A stretch of DNA of 64,000 nt. Origin: Larimichthys crocea (lineage: Eukaryota; Chordata; Actinopteri; Sciaenidae). Location: contig NC_040018.1 in assembly GCF_000972845.2 (NCBI RefSeq), positions 15,163,157 to 15,227,156 on the forward strand. The letters are read 5' to 3'. A program made the translations under genes and the position numbers. Positions 1 to 11,800 of the stretch are shown here, in pieces (the stretch's first letter is position 1; every line of letters begins with the position of its first letter). The notes beneath the pieces are model-generated. The model saw nothing but the letters and a program-made list of their open reading frames with translations. It did no database searches and was not told where the DNA came from.

Positions 1-1357
1 TCTGCTCATGTCAACAAAAGACCAGCATCCACTACAACACAGAGTCCAACACAAAGTCCAAACTCAGTTCTGCACCGCATGTAAAATATATTGTGAGATT
101 GTGTTTTTAGCTGGCTAGCATTAGCCTGTGTGTTAATGCAGATGAATTGCTAGCTAGCAAACGTTGCAAAATGCTGTCTTGGGTGGATAATGTCAGATAT
201 TTACTCCCAGGTCTGATCTGGTCTGTAAATTGACTGGCTTGCCTTTTGCAGGTTAATTTATTGGCTGGTATTGTGAGGTAGCCATTAACCTTAGCTTGCT
301 TGCTCACTAATGCACTATCCGAGTGTTATAGCTCGCCAAGTTACTTAAGCAACTACCATGATCCATGATACTGACTTATAGGACACACAGTGTTGATTTT
401 AGATAATAAATAGTTAGTTCACTGAACAGCCAAAGGTGTCATCATTAACAAGGGCTTTCTGAATGTTACATGTTAAAGAGGAATCGCAAACATGTCAACT
501 GGATTTAACTGGATCCACAGATGTAAAATTATTAATAATGAAATTGTTGTGAATAGCTGCACTAATACAGGCATGCAAGGCTTTTTTGCTGACAGTGGAA
601 ATAGTGAGCATAAAGGTGATCACATTAAAGCGACGGTAAACATAATAAATAATATTGAAATACTTTGCAAGGCATTCACCACAGGACAAAATGCAAAATA
701 GGTAAGCAGTACAAACAAGAAAGGAAATGAATATTAACAGATGTAATAATTGTTAATGTGAAATTGTTTGTCCCAAGTCTAATCAGCAAATCTCATTATT
801 ATTCTCTCTTCTGCATAACTGGGACTCCACATTATGTTCCCAACACCACAATAAATGCTGATATTTTTTCCATTCCCGGCACCTCTTTTTCCTCTACTCC
901 TGTTGATTTCATCATATCATACTATATCGTAGTATGTAGAGGTATGAATATTGCAGTATAGGACATTTTACATTATGTCCCCAACGTGTTAATCCAGCTC
1001 TCTGCCTGTGCTCCCTGCTCCACTGCCTCTGACCACCTCTGCCTACACCTTAAACCCCCACATGTTATTTGTCCATTCCCCCATGTAGTTATCCAACAGT
1101 GTGTGGCCATGCATTAATGAGGTTAGTCATACAACAAGCGCGCACACACACACACACACAGAGAATGACTAACTGCAAATGGAACACACCTGGGGTAACA
1201 ACCCTGAATATAACCTGGGCCCACCTCACTGTTTACAGAGATGACATGGATTTAAAGCAGACCAACTTGACTTCCTGTGGTCGTTTATGGACCAGACAAG
1301 TGGAAGGAACTAAGCTGAGAACCTGTGTTCACACGCAGAAAAGAAAAGGTCTAAGAG
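1..1357. other. non-coding stretch, no gene seen
   Basis: No open frame here looks like a protein family and none has convincing splice sites. A short (CA)n run sits at 1143-1160. The first 21.6 kb of the window may be intron or 5' flank of the hnRNPC/RALY-like gene that begins at 21640, but this cannot be shown from the sequence. Confidence 0.5.
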
Positions 1358-1440
1358 TCTATTTTAATTCAGTTGTATTTATACAGCGCCAAAGCATAAC
1401 AGAAGTTAGCTCATGAGACTTTCCATATGGAGCAGACTGT
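1358..1440. repeat. fragment of a teleost interspersed repeat
   Basis: The stretch runs from a 'tatttatacagcgccaaagc' motif through 'cataacagaag' to 'ggagcagact'. It resembles a dispersed fish sequence (tatttatatagcgccaa...acaacagtcacctcaaggcactttatat) that I recall from many teleost genomes. Assignment is from memory of the pattern only. The class is unknown and the borders are approximate. Confidence 0.4.
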
Positions 1441-1464
1441 ACTCTAGACTCACCATAATCACCA

Positions 1465-1915
1465 TCTCAGTTTAGCATGCTAATGTTTGCTTAATAGCAC
1501 AAAACACCAGGTATAGCATAAGGCTGATGGGAATGTCATTAGTTTTGAAGGTATTCACCAAGTTATTACAATTGATCCTGGACAATGGAACCTATGGAAA
1601 TCCATCAATATTTCTTGAGACATTTCAGTAAAAAACATAAATGACAACCTCATGGGAGCACTAGAGGGAGAACACTAAAGTCATATGATACATTGTCTGG
1701 ATACCATGAATGTTTGTACCAGGTTTAGTGCAAATATATGTTGAGATATTTCACAGGATAAGTAAAAACTCAGTTAATTTGGATTCATTCTTTGGACATC
1801 ATTAATGTCTGTACAACATTTCATGGCAATCCATCTAAAAGATGTTGAGATATTTTAGTCTGGATTAAAGTGGGCCAACACACCAACATTACCACGGCAC
1901 TAGCATGGCTAACAA
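1465..1915. repeat. degenerate teleost interspersed repeat
   Basis: Phrases such as 'atttcatggcaatccatc', 'gttgagatattt' (three times), 'agtctgga..aaagtgg' and 'cggcactagcatggctaa' match a medium-copy repeat commonly seen in fish introns and UTRs. The phrase 'gttgagatattt' recurs near 1600, 1740 and 1845, suggesting internal reiteration. It is non-coding and I cannot name the family. Confidence 0.5.
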
Positions 1916-3569
1916 CACATAATAACTATAATAACTGCAAACATAGAAATCTGAAGACAGTATCTGAATGTGTTTTATTCTTTTCATCCGCATAGCACTA
2001 TACAGATTTTGAGTTCCAGGCAAAGTGAGAGAAATCTACCAATCTGCATGATCACTTTCCAGAAACTACAATACAGCTCACAAATATCATAAAAGTAAAT
2101 CATGGTGAGACGGCTACCAACAAGCTCTCTACTCCAATAATCCAGCTCTGTGCTGTTGGCAGCACTGTGCCCCGTCTCCTCCCTCCTCCCGCTGTTCTCA
2201 CAGAGCTGGCCAACAAACACTATTGCCTGTGGCCTAGATTACTTTGCAAGCAAACTTTTCTACTCATGTCTAAGTCGCTAAAGCAGTGTAATCTGCTCAT
2301 GGAACACCTTGCTGGTTGCCAACATTATTCTACTGTCATTATTACTAGAAAGTTGGATTATGAAGCTCAAAATATGAATATGAATATGAAGCTCACTTTC
2401 TATGTACAGTCAAACCCATTAACAACTTTTTTTTTTGTTTCATTAGAGCTAGTAAGGTGTTTTCCCTCCCCTTCCTCTCTTCCCACTGCCACCCTCTCTG
2501 CCCAGCCCCTTTGCTCCAAAACGGCCGTGGTGATATAAGGATTTTGTCATCATTTATCGTCCGTGCATTCTGACTGTCACAGGTCACCTCTAGCATTGCA
2601 TGGCGGGCCCCAGCTGTGGATGGAAGGATGGGATAGAAAGAGTGGGAAGTGTTTCACAGCCCAGATGCTACAGCCGTGGTCTCTGTGCGCTCCAGTGCAC
2701 TGCTACAAAAGCTCACTGTACTGTGTGACCTGTATAAGGAGGCTCAGGTGCCAGAGGAGGGGCCTCAGTGGTGTTTATGATCTGTGTATATACATACATA
2801 CATCCCTAATGACTTAATACTAGCTTAGTTTTTTTAATCCACTCCGTTACTGTTACTGAAGAGACATTACTATAAAGACTTCATTATATTAAAAATCCAG
2901 CATTTACCCCAGTTCATGACACAAAGTTTAAAGAAAACCACTATACCCAGTCCAACTCTCTTTTCCCTCCCTGATGTTTTTACCAAACTTCTCTGCAATT
3001 CTTGTGCACTGATCTTTAGTTTCTCCAGCCTGTGTTCAGGTCATTACAGTGCTCATTTTATTATCTGCTCCATTTTGCATCTCAGTGAAGGGACTGACCT
3101 GAACACAGAATAACTGAGCATCTGGTCTCTGGTATTTTCGTCTTCTTTCTCCATGCTCTTCGTTATTTTAATATTCTCTCATCTGTTTTAATTATCAGAC
3201 GGGCTGGTCATAGAGGAGTTTGAGTTAGGGTGGAAACGATGCAGGCCCATCTGTCATATAGGCTCAAAGAGGCTAACGGGGACGGGACAGGTGGAAGCAA
3301 CAGGGCATGAACTCTGCAGTTGCCAGCGGAGCAGTGAGTCATGACGTCCTGTCTGTTGTCCTGTCATTTTAAGGGTTAATCTGATGACAAATATTCCAAA
3401 GATGAATAAGAGGGTGATAGGAAATAGGTCACATAAGTGGGCTAAAAAGATTGTTCTAGTTTATTCAATTATTTTAGCCATGTGTATTGGTTATGGTAAC
3501 ACTGTAGTCAATTCATTGCTGAGACGAGTCTGATGAAGGAAGACAAACAAACCTCAGGACACGCATGTG
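1916..3569. other. non-coding stretch, no gene seen
   Basis: Only short chance open frames are present, such as those near 2167-2538 and 2916-3113. They have no recognisable domain, no codon-use signal and no splice context. A short (gaatat)n-like run lies at 2373-2390. Confidence 0.5.
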
Positions 3570-3688
3570 TATATAATATATAATATATATATATATTAAT
3601 ATATAGATATATTATATATTATTATATATATATATATATATATATATTAATATATATATATATATATATTATCTATTATCTATCTATC
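3570..3688. repeat. (TA)n-rich microsatellite
   Basis: About 120 bp consists almost only of alternating T and A, with a few 'gata/tcta' interruptions, and ends in (TATC)n. It is simple-sequence DNA. Confidence 0.95.
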
Positions 3689-5360
3689 TTAACGTAGGTT
3701 AGGACTAGATAATTCCCTATGAACATTTATTAGTGTACCACCATGGACATAAAACAAATTAAAAATTCAAACTCTCAGGGACATAAACATCCGTCACACT
3801 TGATGTTACAGACTTTATGTTTTAAATTTGACCTCCCATACTTGCCTCAGTTCTACATGTCATACATCTAGCTCAACGATAATCAGTCTGCTTTCATCAT
3901 TAGAGCCGAACCAGAACTTCATTCATGAGACTGAGGAGAATGACACATTTCCGCTCATCTCTAAGAAATTATATCTTCATATGAATGCAAAATGCAAAAA
4001 AGTGTTCTGCTTCTTTTGCTCTCCACATAGACTTTTTATCTGCATGCAACCCAAGCCCAATCAAACATGGTCATTACTACCATTGCCTACAGATTCTGCA
4101 TTATATGCAGATATCTGTTTATAGAGATTAGCCATATTGCAAAAACTCTGACAATAAAGGCACAGGTTTTCTATTGAGAATAGATCTGTAAAGCTGCAGC
4201 TTTTTTCACTGATCATGTATTTTTAGTCACATCTACCATCATCTCATTTGTTCCCATGCAACACTTGTCACGTATTTTGTCAGATTGTACATGTGTATCC
4301 AGCCTGAGGCTCGGCTGGCTGACATCTGTAAAACGACCACGAGCAATGAAAACGCAAAGGGCAAACGGAGGCATTCTGCTGTGAGGAAAGCAATGTCGAA
4401 GTTCACCCGTTTTTATGAACGACCTCTATCTGCTGGACATATTTCTGTGACATCACTCTGCTTGTCACAACACAGTTGACTGCCAGCTGTGATGACACCC
4501 ACCCACAGCTAAATCTGTACACACAACATCCTGATCGTCTTACAGTTTAAAACATTGAAAAGGAGTGATTCAATTCATGTTTATTTATTGTCAGTCGGAG
4601 AAAATAGCATGTTGTTACCCCCTATTTATTTTCAAGTGTGAATGTTAGGTTAGGTTTACCACCACATATATTTTCTCTCAGGGTATAAAAGTAGTTGTCC
4701 TATGTTTGCTGACTTGCATTTATTGTAGCAAGTATTTAATATATATTCATGAAATCAACAAATAAAAGAAGGACAGGGCAAAATACAAATAGACAAAATG
4801 CAGCATGACTTTAGTTTGGGTTGTTCATTTGTTGTATATTCAAAAACACTACTCCAGTTCACAGTAATGAGTTCCACAACATGTAGTTTCTCCTCACAAA
4901 TAGCGAAATCATTCTTTTTATGTCTGCACCTTGGTAAAATGAAGTTAAATCAAGTGTGGAGAGGTTTCTAAGCTTTGTGTGTCAGTGTTTTCATGTAGAG
5001 TAGCAATTCTTTTCATGTCAGACACCATGTGGCCAGTCAGGTCCTCTGACTGATATGCATGAAACCTGTTCATGCTCGGTGCATGGCTCACTACCAGCTC
5101 AATACAGCAAGAATCTGTGTGTGGTGTCACATAAATCTATAAACCTTTTTTTTCTTGTTGGCAATGGAAGCAGGCAAAGCTGATTCAACAATGGTGAATA
5201 CCAGTGGTCAAAGTCTGCAGATACCTATTGCTTTGGAGAAGATTGTTGTGAACGTGCGCGGTCACAGACATGCAAGCTTCTGTTCAAATGTGCATGATCT
5301 GGTCTATTTTTGAACAAAAAAGTTTTGATTGAGATCACAGACATCTTTCAAGTTGTGTAT
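3689..5360. other. non-coding stretch, no gene seen
   Basis: AT-rich unique-looking DNA. Open frames at 3828-4124 and 4285-4479 have no recognisable product or exon structure. Confidence 0.5.
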
Positions 5361-5832
5361 ACTTAGACTTAGACTTAGACTTAGACTTCCTTTTATTGTC
5401 ATTCAAGTATGCACACGTGTATACAGAACGAAATTTCGTTGCATTTGGCTCAGCGCAGTATTTAAGTATATACAATTTTTTAATAAATAAAAATAAAATA
5501 AAATAATATAATATAAAAAAAGAATATATATAATAAAATAGGAATAGTAATAGTGTACAGCATCATTTACAGATCTACAGTAGTGCAAGGTAGGTGGTGG
5601 GAGAGGGTATAATGTCCTTATTAAAAAGTTTACAGTTCAGCTGTCTGATGGCCTGGGGTACAAAGCTGTTACAGAACCTGGTGGTCCTGCACCGAATGCT
5701 GCGGAACCTCTTTCCAGAGGCCAGCAGGGAGAACAGTCCATGATGGGGATGTGAGGAGTCCCTGCTGATGTTTACGGCTCGGGCCATGCAGCGCTTCTGT
5801 GCAACATCCTGGACAGTGTACTGCACACTCAC
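5361..5832 (-). mobile_element. 3' end of an L2-like non-LTR retrotransposon (LINE)
   Basis: On the minus strand, 5832-5575 reads an 85-codon frame. Its tail (ISRDSSHPHHGLF, LLASGKRFRSIR, RTTRFCNSFVPQAI) has the pattern I know from the extreme C-terminus of L2/CR1-type reverse transcriptase polyproteins: SHP...LPSGRR.RS...R..RF..SF.P.A. The 3' UTR follows and ends in a hexanucleotide tail, seen as (ACTTAG)n at 5361-5387 on the + strand. This is normal for an L2-type 3' terminus. The copy is strongly 5'-truncated, so it cannot move itself. A database match would settle the family. Confidence 0.7.
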
Positions 5833-6100
5833 TTCAATTATACAGAGTTAGTTGCTGATTTGATTTGTTTTAACATCAAAACAGAGACCCTCCCCTACGG
5901 CATTTCTTTTCAAACACCTAAACTGGAATTGTAAAATGTACCACTTGGTCATGTACGCACACATGTATGCATTTATACACACAACATGTGTTTTTATTAA
6001 GATAGGGGACAATTATTTCAGCATTTAGCACAACTATCAAATGTGCCTTTCAACACCATGGAAAGCATGAATACAGCTTTTTTGTTGCTGGGTACTCTAA
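5833..6100. other. non-coding stretch
   Basis: Short unique-looking interval between the LINE fragment and the next repeat, with nothing recognisable. Confidence 0.4.
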
Positions 6101-6640
6101 GGAAGAAGTAAACCTCCTGAAGGTTCAGCATGACAGCCAACAGTTGGCATACAGACAGGCTCTGTCAGAAAGAGCAAGCGTCATAGCCTATGACTGAGGT
6201 CAACAGCAGCCTTGACACGACATTAACTGACACACTAACGGACTAATCAGTGTTGAATTCAGATCTGTGGTGTATTGTTATTGTTTTTATATTGGTTTAG
6301 GTAGTAACCAGAGGGACAGAACATGATAAATGTATATGTAAGCACTGAAAAGAAGTATAATCTTATCGTTATTTTAATTATTACCCATCCATTTTCTATT
6401 GTGCTGCTAGTCTATCCCAGCTGACTTAGGGCAAGAGGCTTTGTGTTGCCAAGTTGTCAGTGCATAGCAGATAGAGACAAACAACCATTCGCACTCACAT
6501 TCGCACCTGTGAGCAGTTTAGAGTCACCAATTAACCTATTGAATTGGTGACATTCTTACACGCCGTGTGAGCTGGAGGGTGACCACCATTGGCAAGAAAG
6601 TGTATAGCCAAGGTGTCATTTTTTCAGCCCACTAACTATT
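6101..6640. repeat. dispersed repeat, copy A, interrupted by a second repeat
   Basis: Several blocks are shared in the same order with 27115-27460. They are 'cagacaggctctgtcagaa', 'cctatgact', 'caacagc.gcctcgac/cttgac', 'tagtgttgaattcaga', and then after a gap 'gagggtgaccaccattggc...gtatagccaagg'. In this copy the middle is replaced by another repeat at 6384-6541. The family is unknown to me. The shared order of blocks shows common descent, and the insertion must be younger than this copy. Confidence 0.55.
6384..6541 (-). repeat. teleost 'catgttctcccc' repeat, partial, inverted
   Basis: It begins 'ccatccattttctatt', continues through 'ctatcccagctgacttaggg' and 'agagacaaacaaccattcgc', and ends 'agagtcaccaattaacct'. 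This is the reverse complement of the sequence at 13705-13940. It is a very abundant fish repeat, probably SINE- or RTE-related. It is nested inside the dispersed repeat at 6101-6640. Confidence 0.7.
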
Positions 6641-7765
6641 CATCAACGCATACTGTACCTTCCCCTTCCACTTCAGCCTCAATTTTACAATGTAACTACC
6701 ATTGTTTTTTTTTTCACTCTGTCTTTTGTCGGCTTTCTCTCTGCATGGATGCACAGATGATATGCCGTCCGCAGTCCATTCCTGGGAGAGATGAGTGGGG
6801 CTGTACTGTAGGTAAAGGTCAGTGCAGTCAGAGGTGGATGTACTGTTGGGGGAAAAAGGTCACTCTGTGCAAAGGAGGGAGGAGATTGAATCTGCTGGTT
6901 TCAGGGCGCCTGCCAAAGCCTTTAAGACAGCAAAGAACAACTGAAGATGTGTGGATAGAAAGAACTGGTTAGTAAGAAAGAGAGAGGGTTTCTGTAGACA
7001 TGATGTTCTGCGGAGAAAAGGTCATGAGTCAGTGGTGGTGACACCAATAGCTCAGGGCAGGATAGCAAGAATGACCACGATCACATAACTGAGAAAATAA
7101 AAATATTTCTAGCCATTTCACTATGTGTGTGTGTGTGCTGGTTTATATCCATATATTCTGTAGCTGTGTGCATTACCAAACCAGATGAGTTATCTCTTCT
7201 GTCCTGCAGGCTTATCACTCTACAGGGGTCGGTCGCTCTGCTAATGAAGTCATCTCTATCCATACTGCCTTCCCAGTGGTTGGAGGAGGAAAGTAAAGGA
7301 AGCAGGAGGGAAAGGAAGAAAAGGGAGCATGAATAAGGATTGATGCAAAAGCGTGAAAGGCACACGGGGTGAATACAGAGTAACAACAGTACAGAGGACA
7401 AGTGTGAAACAATTGAAAGAGAGAGGAGTAGATAAGAGGGAAAATGCAGATAGAGAACGAAATAACAACACTCAGGGAGAGTGAGGGGTGAAGAAAGCAA
7501 AGGAGGGAAAGCAAGTGAGCACTGCACTGCGTGTCATTGGCCCCCTGGCGTGAACAATCCATCTCAAATTGATCTTCCAGCTCGGCCCAGCAGGGCATTC
7601 TGAATCAATCTCAAATTGATCTCTGTGCCAGAGGTCGGGAAAACTAGCAGTGGAGCTTATCAGAAATATAGTGGTGCTGGGAGGATCTGACAGGGAAACT
7701 TATCACACTGCACAACAGGAAATGGGCTCTGAGCCCCCGGGGCAGCAAGAGGACGAGCCTTCTCC

Positions 7766-7769
<4 letters not shown>
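6641..7769. other. non-coding stretch, purine-rich in part
   Basis: From 7260 to 7520 the + strand is purine-rich (gaggaaag, ggaggg), which creates long minus-strand frames rich in Ser, Leu and Phe (7081-7598). These are composition artefacts, not genes. A 15-bp direct repeat 'atctcaaattgatct' occurs at 7561-7575 and 7608-7622. Confidence 0.5.

Positions 7770-7842
<73 letters not shown>
7770..7842. repeat. (AC)n microsatellite
   Basis: About 36 perfect dinucleotide units, followed by a broader CA-rich tract to about 8020 that includes a C-homopolymer at 7978-7988. The long Thr/His and Cys/Val frames that cross it are not genes. Confidence 0.97.
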
Positions 7843-7844
<2 letters not shown>

Positions 7845-8795
7845 CACACACAGATTCAATGTCTCTTCGTGTACCTAACACAACCATATACTGACACATG
7901 CTCCCCAGTGTTCAGCACAGTACAGAAAAGATATACTGTGCATAGACACACACTGACAAACACGCACAAGCTCACACACCCCCCCCCCACACACACAAAC
8001 ACACATCAGTACACACCTAGAGGCTACGTCAAAAAATAAAAAAGTTTGTAAGAGCACAATATGTCAATATATTTTAAGTTAGACAGGTGAGATTTGAGGC
8101 CTGGAGCTTTTAATGACTTATAACACATTTAATGTGTCCTCAGCAAGGCTGCGTGAAAGGCCTGAGGAAGGACGATCAATACCGACTTGCATTCCTCAGC
8201 TTAGAGGAGCTACTTGCCTCTCCAGGCTCAGTTAAAAATAAAAACCATATAAACAATTGTTCAAAAGTGACGTTTACCACAGAGTCTTTTTCTGGAAACA
8301 CTTAGAAAATCTAGTCTGGCAGTGTAGGAACTCTTCACGAACATGCCATCAGCTTGCCACAACTGGCTGCTGATAGTTAACTTCTGTAGAGTGAGGTGAG
8401 CTGTTATTACTGTCTACTGACAAATGTTCCCACTGTGGACTTTGCAGTGCCTTTTCTCACTTTTCATGGCTGCTCAGGTCACCAGATTGAAGCTGACAGC
8501 AACTTTACAGAGCACCGCCAGAGCTGAGAACACACAGAAAACAAGGCTGGTCTGTTGTGCTGGCTTGCTGTAACATTATATACACTTATCTCGTGCAGTC
8601 GATACAATTTTGAATACTTTCAGTAGAAGAATGTGGCCTCTATCTATTTTTTTTTTCTCTCTCTCTCTGGCCGCTCTGGAGCTCCATAGAAAACTATCTC
8701 AAAGTTAATTTTGATGACAAAAGAGCTGCAGAATGACACAGAGATTGGGCGAGGGGAGAAATGCAGGCAATGAGAGACTACGGGAGTGCAGTGGG
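7843..8795. other. CA-rich tract then non-coding DNA
   Basis: The first 180 bases are degenerate CA repeat. The remainder is unique-looking with no exon I can support. Confidence 0.45.

Positions 8796-8824
<29 letters not shown>
8796..8824. repeat. poly(A) homopolymer
   Basis: Twenty-nine consecutive A residues. No retrogene body is visible upstream, so it is more likely simple sequence or an old retro-element tail than a processed pseudogene end. Confidence 0.9.
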
Positions 8825-8827
<3 letters not shown>

Positions 8828-11800
8828 TGCAAAGAGCAGAGGGGTCTCTTTGAGCATGTCAGCGTTTGGGAGGCAGCAGGAGAGCCTTTTCTTTGGCCTG
8901 GACTGGAAAAGCTCTCTGTCAGCACGAAGGGGTAATGGGGGTTAGCAGGGTGAATAGAGGGAGTCAAGATGAGTGTGTGAGTATATTAAAAAAGCGTGTG
9001 TGTAGGTACAAGTGGCTGCATGCCCTGAGGAGTATTACAATATATCATTGACCCCAGTGACCCTCAGGACTACAGTGAAATAACCAAGCACATATACTGT
9101 ACATGTATGCGCTCACGATACAAAATAATGGGATCCAGTCTCTAGAAACATGCATATGAGCATTTAGTGAATTTAATATAAAAGGTTTGGTTGGCAAAAA
9201 TGTACAAAGATCGCATAGGAGGAGAAAACCAGCAACCACCCCTGTATTTGGCTGCCACACAGCAAAGTCAGATGTTGATTTAAAGGCAGATCATTAAGTG
9301 GATTTCCTGTTGTGGCTTTGGTCTGGTGCACAAGCACCAACTTATGTTAATTAATGCTTGAGCAAAAACAAGCCAGATCTTTTTTTTTTTTAACCTTTTG
9401 GCCTCAATGAGCGACACACACACACCTCAGAGTCACCTCCCTGCTGTTTTACACTCAGTCATTCAGTCAAACCTGTGATGCCTACCAATGAATGACCTTC
9501 AAATACACTGACACACCTACCCAACATCCTGGTGTTTTTATATTATGTAGAGGCTCCTCTCTAGACCTTTTTTGCGGTGGCTGTTTTGACTTCTCGTAGT
9601 AGGAAAAGCACAGATGAAACAAATTCAGTTTTAAAAAAAAAAGAATGTATGTTGTTGTAAATGTTGTATAAAGCGTTATGTGGCTCCAGTGGGAGTCTGA
9701 TAAATGTCCTCAAGTGAGTTAATGTTGGTTTGGTCTGAAGACTAGAAGTTTGAAAAAGAAAAAGTCTGTGGGTGTGGATGTAGAAGAAGTGAACTTACCT
9801 CTGCAGCTTGTTCTTCATCTCTGCTCGAGGCTAAGTTATCCATTAGTATAACACACCTGAATCTCTGACTGAACTGTTGATTTGCCTTGTAGGCATCGTA
9901 CTGTGTGTCAGGTTTTGACAAGGAAAAAGACTATGTGGAATAAAAAAGATGATATCTTGCGTTCTGCTGCATTGATTTTTATACTTTAAACTATATATTT
10001 TTTTAAACTACCTATGGTGAGTCAGACAATGTTATAGGAGGGTAATGCTAAAGTAATGTTTTAATGGATAAAATAATGAAATAAAGTCCGTTAAATGAAA
10101 CACCCAACAATTAAAGATACTCCATCACAATGATTAAAAATCCAGTATTCCAATCCATCAGTCCAGCTCATTGCCGATTATGACCTTGTACAACCCGAGC
10201 TAATAAAATAATAGCTAGCATGATATAACAGAATGAAAAATGATTTGATGGTAACAAATTTGCGTTGACTCACTGTAAATATCATCATATCTCTCAGTGC
10301 TTGGACCATCCTAATTTAAATAGTGTCCTCACTCAGAAAGTCTCAAGTTTAGATTGGTCGTTGCAGAAAAATGAGCAGATAATTGTGAAATGTGTGCACA
10401 TTATCATATTCACTATTAGTGAAAGTAATCACTATTTTCATCATCATATCCTCCACAAACCTGGGACAGAGCCTATGTAAGCATTCATTTCTGCTGCGTT
10501 ACTCTTGGATCTCCTTTAACTTCCCCACTTTTTTTCCCCCAGTTTTTGTCTGAGCTATACAAACACACGTGTCTTAAATTGGACACTTGTCTCTCTCCTT
10601 TAACACATTTTAATATATCTGCCTCTTACAATCTCTATCCTAACAATAGAGGGAGGTTGGTGACTTAGCATTGCTAACGTTAGCTGAGGTTAAACTTTTG
10701 TCCGGTGAGGATCGCAGACTGCAGTCTGAGGTTGACTCTGTAAATGTCAGTCCTGTCGATCACAGTTAAAACCACAGTCAGCTCTCATGAGGGCCTTTCT
10801 GAATGGCAGCTTATTATTTGCCCTAGATTTCCCCTAAATGTTCAGATTCTGACTCGCCGTCCAAGGGGAAAGCTGGATTTGTTTGCTCCATGACTGGATG
10901 ACATAGTCTAACTAGACACAGCGACTCACACACACACTCAGAGCTTCTGTATCTTTGTGACAACGTCTTGTCTTTTTCACTTTCCTTTTGGTGGCGAGGA
11001 AAGAAGTTAATTTTAGCTCGGTATACCCATGCTGCTTTGCCCTTCATGCAGTTGAGCTGAAATGACTTTTAGCTTTTAATTCTTCCATAATTTCAGGCCA
11101 ACTGAATAGTTCAGGACACGGAGACGAGGCAGGGGTTTGACAGAGTTGAAAAGGCTGGAAGGATTAATTACTCCAGGCATCCCTGTGTAACCTTATAACT
11201 TTGCGCTCTAAGTTGGTTCTGACGGGGATAGTCGCCCCTCTTAGAGAAAGTGTCTTGATATCTCTGCTCCTCGCGCTCTTTATGGGAAATGGGTGGAGAG
11301 GAGGGGGTCTCTGTGAATGCCCTGGATGTCACTTGTCACCTTACTGCTGTGTAATGCTGCTAATTAGCACTAAATAGCCTGAACTCTGAAATTTCCAATT
11401 ACTGCTCTCAGCGAGACCCTGAGCTTTTGATGAATGGCACCAATCTAAAGCAGTTGGCCCTCCTGGAGAGAAGCCACACGTATACAGAGAAATGAATGCA
11501 CTGTTTCACTAACAGGCAGATGACATGTTAAACAGCTCTTGTTTCCAACAACCTCTCACACCTTTTATGGACTTTCATTGAGAAGACATTTTCAAACTTG
11601 TTTTAAAAAATGAAAGTAGCATCGTTTGCTCATTTTGCTGTGTGTTGAGTAGTGTGCAGATGGTCTTAAGTCATGCAGAAGAATTGGACTTATCCCACTC
11701 CAAACACTCACACTGCCTCCAGAAGGATTAGGCCACATTGTCAATGGTACTAAGGGGAGCGTGTCTCTATAGCACATAAACATCCAACTAAACCCACACC

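Noticed and set aside
7081..7598. Minus-strand frames of 127 and 148 codons rich in Ser/Leu/Phe
   Set aside because: They are the complement of a purine-rich stretch. Amino-acid composition is skewed and nothing resembles a family.
7644..8039. Long frames on both strands (poly-Cys/Val and poly-Thr/His)
   Set aside because: They are translations of the (AC)n microsatellite, with no domain and no start context.
8796..8824. Processed pseudogene ending in poly(A)
   Set aside because: No coding remnant or target-site duplication is recognisable upstream.
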